A stretch of DNA of 64,000 nucleotides from Pseudomonas salomonii (GCF_900107155.1 NZ_FNOX01000010.1:124001-188000), one strand, 5' to 3'; positions 1-8,483 are shown, counted from the stretch's first letter. Numbers and translations: made by a program. Notes: generated from the letters alone by a model not told the origin.

Positions 1-2
1 TT

Positions 3-281
3 CACCTGGCCATCAGCTTCTACCGTTCGTCGCCTGCTGCGGCGTCGCAAAACTACGACATGACCAACCGGGATACCGGGACCGTCAAGTGGTTCAACAC
101 GTCCAAAGGCTTCGGCTTTATTTCCCGCGATTCGGGCGACGATATCTTCGTCCACTTCCGGGCTATCCGTGGCGAAGGCCATCGCGTCCTGGTCGAAGGC
201 CAGCGCGTGGAGTTCTCCGTCATGAACCGCGACAAAGGCCTGCAAGCCGAAGACGTGATTGCGGCCCTGCCGCGTCGCTGA
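3..281 (+). CDS. Cold-shock-domain protein, C-terminal part (5' end outside window)
   Basis: The frame is open from base 3, so the gene starts before the window and the ATG at 60 is probably an internal Met. The last 73 residues are a complete cold-shock domain with RNP1 (KGFGFI) and RNP2 (DIFVHF), the nucleic-acid-binding motifs of the CspA family. The preceding residues (HLAISFYRSS, then an Ala/Ser-rich linker) look like the end of a membrane helix. This fits a pseudomonad group in which N-terminal membrane helices are fused to a C-terminal cold-shock domain (family recall). A free 73-residue Csp starting at 60 is the alternative, but no clear ribosome-binding site precedes that ATG. The role is probably RNA binding near the membrane (inference). 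Confidence 0.8.
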   Translation, partial: HLAISFYRSSPAAASQNYDMTNRDTGTVKWFNTSKGFGFISRDSGDDIFVHFRAIRGEGHRVLVEGQRVEFSVMNRDKGLQAEDVIAALPRR

Positions 282-300
282 TTCCTACCCGCAGCGCATA

Positions 301-339
301 AAAAACCGCGATCCGGCTGAGCCGGATCGCGGTTTTTTT
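301..339. terminator. Bidirectional rho-independent terminator
   Basis: A perfect GC-rich hairpin (arms around ACCGCGATCCGGCT) is flanked by an A-run on the left and a T-run on the right. It lies between the cold-shock gene and the convergent slyX and can serve both. Confidence 0.85.
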
Positions 340-365
340 ATGTGCGGCCATTAATGCCGTGGCTA

Positions 366-572
366 TCAATAATGTGGCGGTGGTGCTTCTTCTTCGGAGG
401 TCTCGAACTGCCCGCCCATTTCTTCCTGGCGCTTGAGCAGCGCCGTCATCTGCATCTGCAGGCGTTCAACCGCACGCTGCTGGGTGACCAGAATGTCATT
501 GAGGGTCTCGATGGTATCGTCCTGGAACGCCAGGCGACTTTCCAGATCGGTAACGCGGTCTTGCAGGTCCAT
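366..572 (-). CDS. slyX: SlyX family protein
   Basis: This is a 68-residue protein made almost entirely of a heptad-patterned coiled coil, with a proline-rich end and a final His-Tyr (PPPHY), the hallmark of SlyX. Its biochemical role is unknown; in enterobacteria the gene lies beside slyD. The start has an AGGA ribosome-binding site about 8 bases upstream. It follows the HIT-family gene with a 3-base gap, so the two are probably one transcript ending at the terminator at 301-339. Confidence 0.9.
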   Translation of the reverse strand: MDLQDRVTDLESRLAFQDDTIETLNDILVTQQRAVERLQMQMTALLKRQEEMGGQFETSEEEAPPPHY

Positions 573-575
573 GAT

Positions 576-1001
576 TCAGTCCTGGGTAAAGATGAAGTCG
601 GCAGGTAACAACCCGCGCAATTGGCCGCGAATCGCCGCCACTTGCTCATCGGTATAAGGCCGTGCCGGGTGTTTGCCCCAGACCGGTGCCGGCCAGGCCG
701 CATCGTCACGCTTGCGCACAATGACATGCACGTGCAACTGGCTGACCACATTCCCCAGCGCACCGATGTTCATTTTGTCGGCGGCCAGCCCTTCATTGAG
801 CAACTGCGCCAGGGTGGTCGTCTCTTGCCACAACCGGTGTTGATCGGCGACATCCAGTTGAAACACTTCGCTGATACCGTCGAGGCGTGGCACCAGGATG
901 AACCACGGGTAGTTGGCGTCGTTGGACAGCAGCAGGCGGCAGAGCGGAAAGTCTCCAATGGCCAGTGTGTCTTGTTGCAGGCGTTGGTCTAAGGCGAACA
1001 C
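576..1001 (-). CDS. HIT-family nucleotide-binding protein
   Basis: The protein has 141 residues from a GTG start (VFALDQRLQQ), chosen because GGAG lies 6-7 bases upstream; the frame stays open to 1214 but those residues look non-coding. The HIT signature is visible near residue 100 as H-V-H-V-I-V (HxHxHxx, third His replaced by Ile), preceded by LGNVVSQ. HIT proteins are nucleotidyl hydrolases or transferases acting on dinucleoside polyphosphates or nucleotide adducts; this subgroup has no established substrate. It is the first gene of a pair with slyX. Confidence 0.85.
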   Translation of the reverse strand: MFALDQRLQQDTLAIGDFPLCRLLLSNDANYPWFILVPRLDGISEVFQLDVADQHRLWQETTTLAQLLNEGLAADKMNIGALGNVVSQLHVHVIVRKRDDAAWPAPVWGKHPARPYTDEQVAAIRGQLRGLLPADFIFTQD

Positions 1002-1404
1002 GCGGCACTCCGTTCGGCAGGTCAATTTCAGGTGCTCAGCATACCTTCGAATGCCCAAGGCTTCACGGCGAATGCGGGAGCGTTGAGGCCACTGAGCGAA
1101 AAAAGCACGCACCCTTTCGAGGCAGGCAAATATTTGAGCTACGCTAAATCGGGCCTCAGCGGGATGCACCAAAATGACCCACCCGTGCCTCAAAGGGATC
1201 CGCCAATTACCCACTCAAGGGGTGAACCGGTAACGCTTTGCCCTGGCACAGTTTTTTTGTACCTCCCAAAAGGTGTTTCAGCGGGGCGTCAAGCCCAAAC
1301 CAAACGACGTAAGAAGCCCGTGCTTATGCGGTTTTTACACGGCCGTAACGTTTTTCACGAAAAAATGACATTCGGTTACCGCTTTGTGCACGCTTGTTGC
1401 ATTC

Positions 1405-1447
1405 ACACCCGTATCGTCGGCAACGGCACCCGTTTGGATACGGGTGT
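1405..1447. repeat. 11-bp perfect inverted repeat with an alternative inner hairpin
   Basis: The arms ACACCCGTATC (1405-1415) and GATACGGGTGT (1437-1447) are perfectly complementary across a 21-base loop. Inside the loop a second CACCCGT (1427-1433) can pair with ACGGGTG (1440-1446) instead. One right arm therefore has two mutually exclusive partners. It lies about 300 bases before the porin start. Confidence 0.6.
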
Positions 1448-1556
1448 TACGCGATAAGAACAGTAGCGTTCAGGTGCATTTCAAGGATGAGTTCAAACTT
1501 CGCAAGGGGTAGGAATACCGCACTTTAGTTGTCAGCCTGGTGACACTCAGGCTGTG

Positions 1557-1588
1557 AATTTGCGACAGGGAAATAGCAATTTACGACA
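1557..1588. promoter_or_regulatory. Direct repeat pair, possible regulator site for the porin gene
   Basis: AATTTGCGACA (1557-1567) and AATTTACGACA (1578-1588) match at 10 of 11 positions, with starts exactly 21 bases apart (two helical turns). This is the usual geometry for tandem binding of a response regulator or AraC-type protein. A 7-bp inverted repeat (CAGCCTG / CAGGCTG, 1533-1554) lies just upstream. The binding protein is unknown. Confidence 0.45.
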
Positions 1589-1597
1589 GCCTCGTAA
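1581..1597. promoter_or_regulatory. Palindrome TTACGA-N5-TCGTAA upstream of the porin gene
   Basis: A perfect 6+5+6 inverted repeat overlaps the second copy of the direct repeat. Its size suits a dimeric repressor or activator. It lies about 145 bases before the porin ATG. Confidence 0.4.
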
Positions 1598-1742
1598 AGA
1601 AGCTGAAAGGATAGATGAGTAAGTATCGTCAATAGGGTCTGCGTGATATAACTTTGCGCCGACACAAAAAAGAAAGAGCCGCCCAGATAAAAATACAGGT
1701 GGGACGGCAGTACTCTTCCTAAAACCAAAGGAGCAAATCACG

Positions 1743-3014
1743 ATGCGCGTGATGAAGTGGAGCATGATCGCCCTGGCTGTATCAGCAGGCACCTCGCAGT
1801 TCGCAATGGCGTCCGCCCAGGACGACTCCAAGGGCTTTGTTGAAGACAGCACGTTCAGCATCAATACCCGTTTGCTGAACTTTCGTCGGGACTTCCGTAA
1901 TAACGATACCGGCAAGAGCTACACCAATGAAACCGGCCTGGGCTTCAACGGTCTGTTCCAGTCCGGCTACACCCAAGGCACCATCGGTGTCGGTGTTGAC
2001 GTGATCGGCCTGCTGGGCGTGAAACTGGACAGCGGCAAGGGTCGCTCGGGCACTGGCCTGTTCCCTACCGGTGCCGACGGTCGCTCGCAAGACGACTACT
2101 CCAAAGGCGGCGGCGCGGTTAAATTCCGCATCTCCGACACTGTGCTTAAAGTCGGCGACCAGTACACCACCGCGCCGGTATTCGCTTCCGACGACAGCCG
2201 CTTGCTGCCAGAGCTGCCGCAAGGTATCTCGATCACCAGCAACGAGATCAAGGGCCTGAAACTCGAAGGCGGTCACTTCACCTCGAGCGTGGCACAAGCA
2301 CAGACATACCGTGACAGCCTGGGCCTGACCAAAACCGACTTTATCGGTGGTGTCTACGCCCTGACGCCGGAAGTCAGCGCCAGCCTCTACTACGCGAAGA
2401 CCGAAGACTACTGGAAGAAAACCTACGCCAACCTGAACTGGACTCACGCGCTGAGCAACGATCAGTCCCTGGCCGTTGACTTCAACATCTACAGCACCAA
2501 AAGCGATGGCGCCGGCCTGCAGCGCGCAGAAAAAGACAACACCACCAAACTGGATAACCGTGCGTACAGCTTGCAAGGCGCGTACACCATCCAGGCTCAC
2601 ACGTTCACCCTGGCCTACCAGAAAGTCAGCGGTGACGGTGACTACGGCTACGGCGTAGACGGCGGCGGCACGATTTTCCTGGCCAACTCCATCGCCCGTT
2701 CCGACTTCAACGCTGAAGACGAAAAATCCTGGCAAGCTCGCTACGACCTGAACATGGCCACTTTCGGCGTGCCAGGCCTGAGCTTCATGACTCGTTATGT
2801 CAGCGGCAGCGGCGCCAACACCGGCACCACTTCGAACGGCAAAGAGTGGGAACGCGACATAGAAGCCAAGTACGTGGTTCAGAGCGGCCCGGCAAAAGAC
2901 CTGAGCCTGCGCGTTCGTCAAGCGACCTATCGTTCGTCTGATGGCGTGTACTACGGTTCGGCGTCGATCGACGAACTGCGTCTGATCGCGCAATACCCGC
3001 TGAACATCTTGTAA
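1743..3014 (+). CDS. OprD-family outer-membrane porin (OprQ-like)
   Basis: The protein has 423 residues with a cleavable signal peptide (MRVMKWSMIALAVSAG, predicted cut near residue 25, after AMASA). The mature part alternates short beta-strand segments with Gly/Asp/Ser turns and fits the 18-strand OprD barrel, including the family DDYSKGGGAVKFRIS and LLPELPQG stretches and the aromatic-poor C-terminal strand ending NIL. OprD-family channels take up amino acids, carboxylates or other small nutrients across the outer membrane. The start has AAGGAG 6 bases upstream. OprQ is the closest relative I recall, but the substrate cannot be read from sequence. The long leader suggests strong regulation. 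Confidence 0.88.
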   Translation: MRVMKWSMIALAVSAGTSQFAMASAQDDSKGFVEDSTFSINTRLLNFRRDFRNNDTGKSYTNETGLGFNGLFQSGYTQGTIGVGVDVIGLLGVKLDSGKGRSGTGLFPTGADGRSQDDYSKGGGAVKFRISDTVLKVGDQYTTAPVFASDDSRLLPELPQGISITSNEIKGLKLEGGHFTSSVAQAQTYRDSLGLTKTDFIGGVYALTPEVSASLYYAKTEDYWKKTYANLNWTHALSNDQSLAVDFNIYSTKSDGAGLQRAEKDNTTKLDNRAYSLQGAYTIQAHTFTLAYQKVSGDGDYGYGVDGGGTIFLANSIARSDFNAEDEKSWQARYDLNMATFGVPGLSFMTRYVSGSGANTGTTSNGKEWERDIEAKYVVQSGPAKDLSLRVRQATYRSSDGVYYGSASIDELRLIAQYPLNIL

Positions 3015-3060
3015 TTAGCGGTTTAATTACAACGATGACTTAAGGCGTAAGCCTTAACTA

Positions 3061-3099
3061 AAAAGCCGCTCCCCTGTTTTGCAAGGGAGCGGCTTTTTT
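3061..3099 (+). terminator. Rho-independent terminator of the porin gene
   Basis: Hairpin with arms AAAAGCCGCTCCC and GGGAGCGGCTTTTTT, ending in a T-run 46 bases after the porin stop codon. The flanking A-run would let it act on the other strand as well. Confidence 0.9.
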
Positions 3100-3205
3100 A
3101 TTTCAGATTTATTACACAAGAAAAATAACTAGCAAGCTAAGTAACTATGTTGGCCGTACCCATCGAACTTGACCTATCGGCCAAGTTCGACAACCTGCCG
3201 CTTAG

Positions 3206-4048
3206 TTATTTGGCAAGCGGTTCTTGCATCACGCGAATAACTCGCTGCGGAAACGGAATATCAATACCCGCCCCTTTCAAACGATCACGCGCCAGTTCAT
3301 TGAGCATAAACACTACATCCCAATAATCCGGGGTATTTGTCCAGCAACGCAGAGAAACAGTGATCGAACTGTCACCCAGGGTCGACACCACGGCCGCAGG
3401 CGCCGGGTCAGCCAGTACGCGTGGGTCTTTGGCCAGCTCCAGCAGCACTTCACGGGCTTTCTGCAGGTCGGCCTCGTAGTCGACACCCACATCAAACACC
3501 ACTTTGCGGGTCGGCTGACGGTTGGTGTTGGTGATGATGCCGTTGGACAGGATGCCGTTGGGCACGATCACAGTCTTGTTGTCGCCGGTACGCAGCACGG
3601 TGTGGAAGATCTGGATGCTGTCGACTGTCCCGGAGGTGCCCTGGGCTTCGATCCAGTCACCAATGCGGAATGGGCGGAACAGCAGAATCAGCACGCCACC
3701 GGCGAAGTTCGCCAGGCTGCCCTGCAACGCCAAACCGATGGCCAGGGTAGCGGCACCGATCGCGGCGACAAACGAGGTGGTGGCCACGCCGATCATCGAG
3801 GCCACGCTGACAACCAGCATGACTTTCAGCGCAATGTTCGCAAGGCTGGTGATGAAATGCTGCAACGCCAGGTCTGCGTTACGGATGGCCAGCAAGCGCC
3901 CCACGCGGTGGGTCAATACGTTGATCAGCCACCAGCCGATGGCCAGGGTGATTACCGCCAGCAACACGCGGCTGCCGTATTCCATGATCATGGGGATCCA
4001 GGACTGCGAGGTCTTGATCAGGTGATCCATTTCAGCGTTTAAATCCAT
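3206..4048 (-). CDS. mscS: Small-conductance mechanosensitive channel MscS
   Basis: The protein has 280 residues, the length of E. coli MscS. It has three membrane helices (about 27-46, 66-90 and 93-125); the pore-lining third helix carries the small-residue pattern AAIGAATLAIGLALQGSLANF, followed by the amphipathic turn and the conserved FRPFRIGDWIE entry into the beta domain. MscS forms a heptameric inner-membrane channel that releases solutes during hypo-osmotic shock. AGGAGA sits 8 bases before the ATG. It is convergent with the porin gene and likely monocistronic. Confidence 0.93.
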   Translation of the reverse strand: MDLNAEMDHLIKTSQSWIPMIMEYGSRVLLAVITLAIGWWLINVLTHRVGRLLAIRNADLALQHFITSLANIALKVMLVVSVASMIGVATTSFVAAIGAATLAIGLALQGSLANFAGGVLILLFRPFRIGDWIEAQGTSGTVDSIQIFHTVLRTGDNKTVIVPNGILSNGIITNTNRQPTRKVVFDVGVDYEADLQKAREVLLELAKDPRVLADPAPAAVVSTLGDSSITVSLRCWTNTPDYWDVVFMLNELARDRLKGAGIDIPFPQRVIRVMQEPLAK

Positions 4049-4104
4049 CTATCTTCTCCTGTTGCGCGGATGTGCGGCTTAATTGACTGCCTTAAAACGC
4101 AAAT

Positions 4105-4120
4105 GAGCCCCGAAGGGCTC
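4105..4120 (-). terminator. Probable terminator downstream of yajQ
   Basis: Short tight hairpin GAGCCC-CGAA-GGGCTC. Read on the minus strand it is followed by a weak T-rich stretch (ATTTGCGTTTT). It lies between yajQ and mscS, both on the minus strand. Confidence 0.5.
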
Positions 4121-4184
4121 AAGTGTAGGCACTGTTTCCGGGGCGTGGGACGTTAAAAACGCTCACAGGTTCCCCAATGTGCCA

Positions 4185-4670
4185 TCAGTCGCGGAAGTTA
4201 TTGAACTGCAGCGGCATGTCGAAGGTCTTGGCGCGCAGGGCGGCGATGGCTTCTTGCAGGTCGTCCCGCTTCTTGCCGGTGATACGCACCTGCTCACCCT
4301 GAATGGCGGCCTGGACTTTCAACTTGGCGTCTTTGACGTGAGCGACGATCTTCTTCGCCAACTCCTTGTCGATACCTTCCTTGAGCACGGCTTCCTGCTT
4401 CATCAGCTTGCCGGAGGCGTAGGCGTCCTTGATTTCAAGGCACTGTGCGTCGATCTTGCGCTTGACCAACGACAGCTTGAGGATCTCGATCATCGCTTCC
4501 AGCTGGAAATCGGCTTCAGCGGTCAGGTTGACGGTCAGTTCCTTTTCCTTGAACTCGAAGCTGCCCTTGCCCTTCAAGTCATAGCGACGGTCCAGTTCCT
4601 TGACGGCGTTTTCGACGGCGTTGGTGACTTCGTGTTTGTCCAGTTCGGATACCACGTCGAACGAAGGCAT
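4185..4670 (-). CDS. yajQ: YajQ family nucleotide-binding protein
   Basis: The protein has 161 residues starting MPSFDVVSELDKHEVTNAV and ending LQFNNFRD, both nearly invariant in YajQ (UPF0234). The fold is two ferredoxin-like domains. Xanthomonas and Pseudomonas members bind cyclic di-GMP and act with a LysR-type regulator (family knowledge); older work reports nucleic-acid binding. GGAG lies about 7 bases before the ATG. It is divergent from panE across roughly 120 bases. Confidence 0.93.
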   Translation of the reverse strand: MPSFDVVSELDKHEVTNAVENAVKELDRRYDLKGKGSFEFKEKELTVNLTAEADFQLEAMIEILKLSLVKRKIDAQCLEIKDAYASGKLMKQEAVLKEGIDKELAKKIVAHVKDAKLKVQAAIQGEQVRITGKKRDDLQEAIAALRAKTFDMPLQFNNFRD

Positions 4671-4793
4671 GTCATTTCTCCAATATAAGGGGCGGGCTCA
4701 GTAAAGATGGAGCGCGCCCAAGCTAAAATGCCGAGGCATTATAGCGGTTCTTTCGCACCATTCATCGCAGGCGACCCTACGGAGCACAAACTG

Positions 4794-5711
4794 ATGTCGA
4801 CCACCTGGCATATTCTCGGCGCCGGCAGCCTGGGCACCCTCTGGGCCACGCGATTGTCGCGCGCAGGCCTGCCTGTGCGGCTGATAGTGCGCGACGCCGC
4901 GCGCCTGGCCAGCTATCACAAGGCGGGCGGCCTGACCCTGGTGGAACACGGCATAGAAAATACTTACCCGGTGATCGGCGAAACACCCGACAGCCCCGAG
5001 CCGATTCATCGCCTGCTGGTAGCGTGCAAAGCCTACGATGCCCAAAGTGCCATCGCACAGCTGCAACACCGGTTGGTACCGGACGCTGAATTGGTCCTGC
5101 TGCAAAACGGCCTTGGCAGCCAGGATGCGGTGGCCGCGCAATTGCCCCAGGCCCGCTGTCTCTTTGCCTCCAGCACTGAAGGCGCGTTTCGTGACGGCGA
5201 TTGGCGCGTGGTCTTCGCCGGCCACGGCTTCACCTGGCTGGGGGACGCGCGCCGCCCCACTCCCCCGCTTTGGCTGGACGACCTGCACGCCGCCGGCATT
5301 CCCCATGAGTGGAGCACCGACATCCTGACGCGTTTGTGGCGCAAGCTGGCGCTCAATTGCGCCATCAACCCGTTAACGGTGCTTTACCAGTGCCGCAATG
5401 GCGGCCTGCAAGCCCACCAATGCGAAGTCGCGACCTTGTGCGCCGAACTGAGCGAGTTGCTTGAATGCTGCGGCCAACCCGCCGCCGCCCAAGACCTGCA
5501 CACTGAAGTGGAACGGGTGATCCAGGCCACCGCGGCCAATTATTCGTCCATGTATCAGGACGTGGCCGCCAGCCGCCGCACCGAAATCAGCTACCTGCTC
5601 GGTTATGCGTGCCAGGCCGCAGCGCGCCATCAATTGGGACTGCCGCATCTGCAACAGTTGCAGGCGCGTCTGGTCGACTACTTGCACACACGCGGATTGG
5701 CCAGCGACTGA
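4794..5711 (+). CDS. panE: 2-dehydropantoate 2-reductase
   Basis: The protein has 305 residues from the ATG at 4794, chosen over an upstream in-frame ATG at 4707 because GGAG lies about 10 bases before it and the Rossmann motif starts immediately (ILGAGSLGTLW, GxGxxG at residues 9-14). The CKAYD stretch and the catalytic Lys in LWRKLALNCAINPLT mark ApbA/PanE. It reduces ketopantoate to pantoate with NADPH for pantothenate and coenzyme A synthesis. The sensor kinase gene begins 46 bases downstream, so co-transcription is possible. Confidence 0.9.
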   Translation: MSTTWHILGAGSLGTLWATRLSRAGLPVRLIVRDAARLASYHKAGGLTLVEHGIENTYPVIGETPDSPEPIHRLLVACKAYDAQSAIAQLQHRLVPDAELVLLQNGLGSQDAVAAQLPQARCLFASSTEGAFRDGDWRVVFAGHGFTWLGDARRPTPPLWLDDLHAAGIPHEWSTDILTRLWRKLALNCAINPLTVLYQCRNGGLQAHQCEVATLCAELSELLECCGQPAAAQDLHTEVERVIQATAANYSSMYQDVAASRRTEISYLLGYACQAAARHQLGLPHLQQLQARLVDYLHTRGLASD

Positions 5712-5757
5712 GGCACGCGCTACCCTGCCTACCTGTCTATTACCTGGAAAAAACCTG

Positions 5758-7794
5758 ATGCCACTGCGCCAGCGTCTTGAAAACCTACCGGTAGGGCAGA
5801 AACTGCTGGCCGCCCTGCTGGTGCTGTTGACCACGGTATTGCTGGTGGCCAACCTGACGTTTATCAGCGCCGCCTATTGGATCTCTCAGGAAAGCATGGC
5901 GCCCCAGGCGTTGCAGGCCATCGGTCGATTGGTGTCCAACCCGTCGCTGGCCGCCGAAGCCCTTGAATCCCCGACCAAGGCCGACGCCCTGCTCAATGAG
6001 CTGACCAGCTATTCGCCCTTGCGCGCCGCTGCGCTGTACGACGGCGAAGGCACCTTGCTGGCGCAGATGCAGCACGGCAACCGCCTGCACCTGCCGGAAA
6101 ACTACCGGCATATCGAAGCCTGGCGCCTTACCGAGTTTCGCAGCAACCAGGTCATCACCCTGCCCCGCACCGGCCAGCCATCCGGGCATTTGCTGTTGGT
6201 GGCCAGCAGTGAGTTGCCGGTGGCGTTCTATACCGGCACATTGACCGCCAGCCTCGGCATCCTGATTTTCAGCGTATTGCTGTGGCTGGTCATCGCCCGC
6301 CAGATCAAGCGCCTGATCACCCGCCCGATCCATGAGCTGGAAGAACTGTCACGCCAGGTGACGCGCGAAGAAAACTACGCCCTGCGTGCCGGGCGCGGCA
6401 ACCATGATGAAATCGGCAGCCTGGCCGAAGCCTTCAACACCATGTTGTCGCGCATCGAAGCCCGCGAGCAGCAGCTCAAGCGTGCGCGGGACGACTCTCA
6501 GGCCGCCTACGACCAAGCCCAGGGCCTGGCCGAAGAAACACGCCACACCAACCGCAAGCTGGAACTGGAAGTGCAGGTGCGCAGCAAGATCGAGAAAAAG
6601 CTCACCGGTTTCCAGAACTACCTCAACAGCATCATCGACTCGATGCCGTCGGCGCTGATCGCCCTGGATGAACAGCTTTACGTCACCCAATGGAACCAGG
6701 AAGCCACGGCACTTTCCGGCACGCGCCTGGATGAAGCGCTGAACCAGCCGATCTTCCTCGCCTTCCAGCCGCTCAAACCGTACCTGCCGCAGATAAAAGC
6801 CACGGTGGAGCAGCACACGGTGGAGCGCATTGAGCGTGTCACCTGGATCAAGGATGACGAACCCAAGCATTACGCCCTGACCTTCTACCCGTTGATGGGC
6901 GGTGCCGGGCGCGGCGTGGTGATCCGTATCGACGACATCACCCAGCGTTTGTCCCTGGAAGAAATGATGGTGCAGTCGGAAAAAATGCTCTCCGTGGGCG
7001 GCCTGGCTGCGGGCATGGCCCATGAAATCAACAACCCGCTGGGGGCGATCCTGCATAACGTGCAGAACATCCGCCGGCGCCTGTCTCCCGACCTGCCGAA
7101 GAACCTGGAACACGCCGAACAGGCCGGAATCGAGCTGGAGACGGTCAACCATTACCTGCAAAGCCGCGAAGTCCCGCAATTGCTTGATGGCATCCAGCAA
7201 GCCGGCGCGCGGGCGGCGAAAATCGTCACCCATATGCTCAGTTTCAGCCGCCGCAGCAACCGCCAGATGGCGCCGTGCGATTTGCCCGCACTGATCGACC
7301 AGGCCGTGGAAATTGCCGGTAACGACTTCGACCTGACCATCGGCTTCGACTTCAAGGGCCAGGCGATCATCCGCCAGTTCGACCCCCAACTGGGCCCGGT
7401 GCCGGGCACCGCCAACGAGCTGGAACAGGTGCTGCTCAACCTGCTGAAAAACGCCGCGCAAGCCATTCACCTGCGTGAAGACGACAGCGAGCCGGGGCGC
7501 ATCATCCTGCGCACCCGCCTCAACCCGCCGTGGGCGGAAATCCAGGTGGAAGACAACGGCATCGGCATGAGCGAAAACGTGCGCAAACGCACCTTTGAGC
7601 CGTTCTTTACCACCAAGGAAATCGGCCAAGGCACCGGGCTTGGGCTGTCGGTGTCGTACTTCATCATCACCAACAACCATAAAGGCCAGATGGAAGTGCA
7701 TTCCACCCTCGGCCAAGGCACCTGTTTTACCCTGCGCCTGCCGTTGGCCGGCAGCCAGATGCCACCCTATGAACTGACTCAACTGGAGCAATGA
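5758..7794 (+). CDS. Membrane sensor histidine kinase (HAMP-PAS-HisKA-HATPase)
   Basis: The protein has 678 residues. A helix at about 14-38 and another at 162-182 enclose a periplasmic sensor of about 120 residues. Then come HAMP (183-235), a coiled coil, PAS (about 285-400), HisKA with the phosphorylated His at 422 (MAHEINNPLG) and HATPase with N box (NLLKNAAQA) and G boxes (DNGIGM, GTGLGLSVS). The ligand is unknown. From memory the position next to panE matches P. aeruginosa PA4398, a kinase linked to swarming and biofilm; the adjacent response regulator gene (PA4396) is absent here, so the partner must lie elsewhere. The stop overlaps the region of the next start, so it is coupled to the adenosyltransferase gene. 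Confidence 0.88.
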   Translation: MPLRQRLENLPVGQKLLAALLVLLTTVLLVANLTFISAAYWISQESMAPQALQAIGRLVSNPSLAAEALESPTKADALLNELTSYSPLRAAALYDGEGTLLAQMQHGNRLHLPENYRHIEAWRLTEFRSNQVITLPRTGQPSGHLLLVASSELPVAFYTGTLTASLGILIFSVLLWLVIARQIKRLITRPIHELEELSRQVTREENYALRAGRGNHDEIGSLAEAFNTMLSRIEAREQQLKRARDDSQAAYDQAQGLAEETRHTNRKLELEVQVRSKIEKKLTGFQNYLNSIIDSMPSALIALDEQLYVTQWNQEATALSGTRLDEALNQPIFLAFQPLKPYLPQIKATVEQHTVERIERVTWIKDDEPKHYALTFYPLMGGAGRGVVIRIDDITQRLSLEEMMVQSEKMLSVGGLAAGMAHEINNPLGAILHNVQNIRRRLSPDLPKNLEHAEQAGIELETVNHYLQSREVPQLLDGIQQAGARAAKIVTHMLSFSRRSNRQMAPCDLPALIDQAVEIAGNDFDLTIGFDFKGQAIIRQFDPQLGPVPGTANELEQVLLNLLKNAAQAIHLREDDSEPGRIILRTRLNPPWAEIQVEDNGIGMSENVRKRTFEPFFTTKEIGQGTGLGLSVSYFIITNNHKGQMEVHSTLGQGTCFTLRLPLAGSQMPPYELTQLEQ

Positions 7795-7796
7795 CC

Positions 7797-8375
7797 ATGG
7801 GCTTTCGCCTGTCGAAGATCTACACCCGCACCGGCGACCAGGGCGAGACGGGCCTGGGTGACGGCCGTCGCGTACCCAAGGACCACCCTCGCGTGGAGGC
7901 GATTGGCGAGGTGGATACGCTCAACAGCCAACTGGGCTTGCTGCTGGCCAACCTTGAAGAACAGAGCGGCAAGCACCCGCAGCTCAACGAGATCATCGAG
8001 GTGCTTACGCCGTGCCAGCACCGCTTGTTCGATTTGGGCGGTGAGTTGGCGATGCCCGTGTACAAAGCGTTGAATGCCGCAGAAGTCGACCGGCTGGAAG
8101 CGGCGATTGACCGTTGGAACGAGGAAGTCGGGCCGCTGGAGAACTTCATCTTGCCCGGCGGTTCGGCGCTGATTGCCCAGGCCCATGTGTGCCGGAGCCT
8201 GGCGCGCAGTGCCGAGCGGCGGTGTCACCAGTTGAATGCGATGGAGCCGTTGGAAGGCGTGGGGCTTGCGTACATCAATCGGTTGTCGGATGTGTTGTTT
8301 GTGGCGGCGCGGGTGATTGCCAAGCGCCAGGGTGTAGCGGAAGTGTTGTGGCAGGCGGCGGCGAAGCCCCACTAA
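7797..8375 (+). CDS. PduO-type cob(I)alamin adenosyltransferase
   Basis: The protein has 192 residues. The N-terminal ATP-binding motif KIYTRTGDQGETGLGDG and later LPGGS and CRSLARSAERR are signatures of the PduO family, which transfers the adenosyl group of ATP to reduced corrinoid to make adenosylcobalamin. An ATG at 7791 overlaps the previous stop (ATGA) but lies only 2 bases from GGAG; the ATG at 7797 has 8-base spacing and is preferred. It probably shares a transcript with the sensor kinase. Confidence 0.92.
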   Translation: MGFRLSKIYTRTGDQGETGLGDGRRVPKDHPRVEAIGEVDTLNSQLGLLLANLEEQSGKHPQLNEIIEVLTPCQHRLFDLGGELAMPVYKALNAAEVDRLEAAIDRWNEEVGPLENFILPGGSALIAQAHVCRSLARSAERRCHQLNAMEPLEGVGLAYINRLSDVLFVAARVIAKRQGVAEVLWQAAAKPH

Positions 8376-8376
8376 G

Positions 8377-8482
8377 ATCGTTCCCACGCTCTGCGTGGGA
8401 ATGCAGCCCTGGACGCTCCGCGTCCCAAAGCGTGACGCGGAGCGTCACAATAGGCATTCCCACGCGGAGCGTGGGAACGATC
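8377..8482. repeat. REPIN, family with GATCGTTCCCACGC ends
   Basis: Two REP units lie in inverted orientation: the ends GATCGTTCCCACGC and GCGTGGGAACGATC are perfect reverse complements, and each unit carries its own hairpin (CCCACGC-TCT-GCGTGGG; GGACGC-TCC-GCGTCC; GTGACGC/GCGTCAC). A single unit of the same family occurs at 49359-49408. It fills the gap between two convergent genes and may help end transcription. Confidence 0.85.
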
Positions 8483-8483
8483 A

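Larger units (their letters stand above)
1002..1742. other. Long non-coding region upstream of the porin gene
   Basis: These 741 bases carry no convincing gene on either strand; the open frames here lack ribosome-binding sites, recognisable domains and the local codon bias. The right half is AT-richer than the surrounding genes and holds the hairpins and repeats listed separately (1405-1447, 1533-1554, 1557-1588, 1581-1597) plus an imperfect leader hairpin near 1679-1707. Most of it is probably the regulatory region and leader of the OprD-family gene. Confidence 0.6.

Noticed and set aside
1032..1457. Plus-strand open frame of 141 residues in the porin leader
   Set aside because: No ribosome-binding site, codon use unlike the neighbours, no recognisable domain, and it covers the hairpin region.
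1782..2993. Minus-strand open frame of 403 residues
   Set aside because: Antisense of the OprD-family gene, Val/Gln-rich and without homologous motifs.
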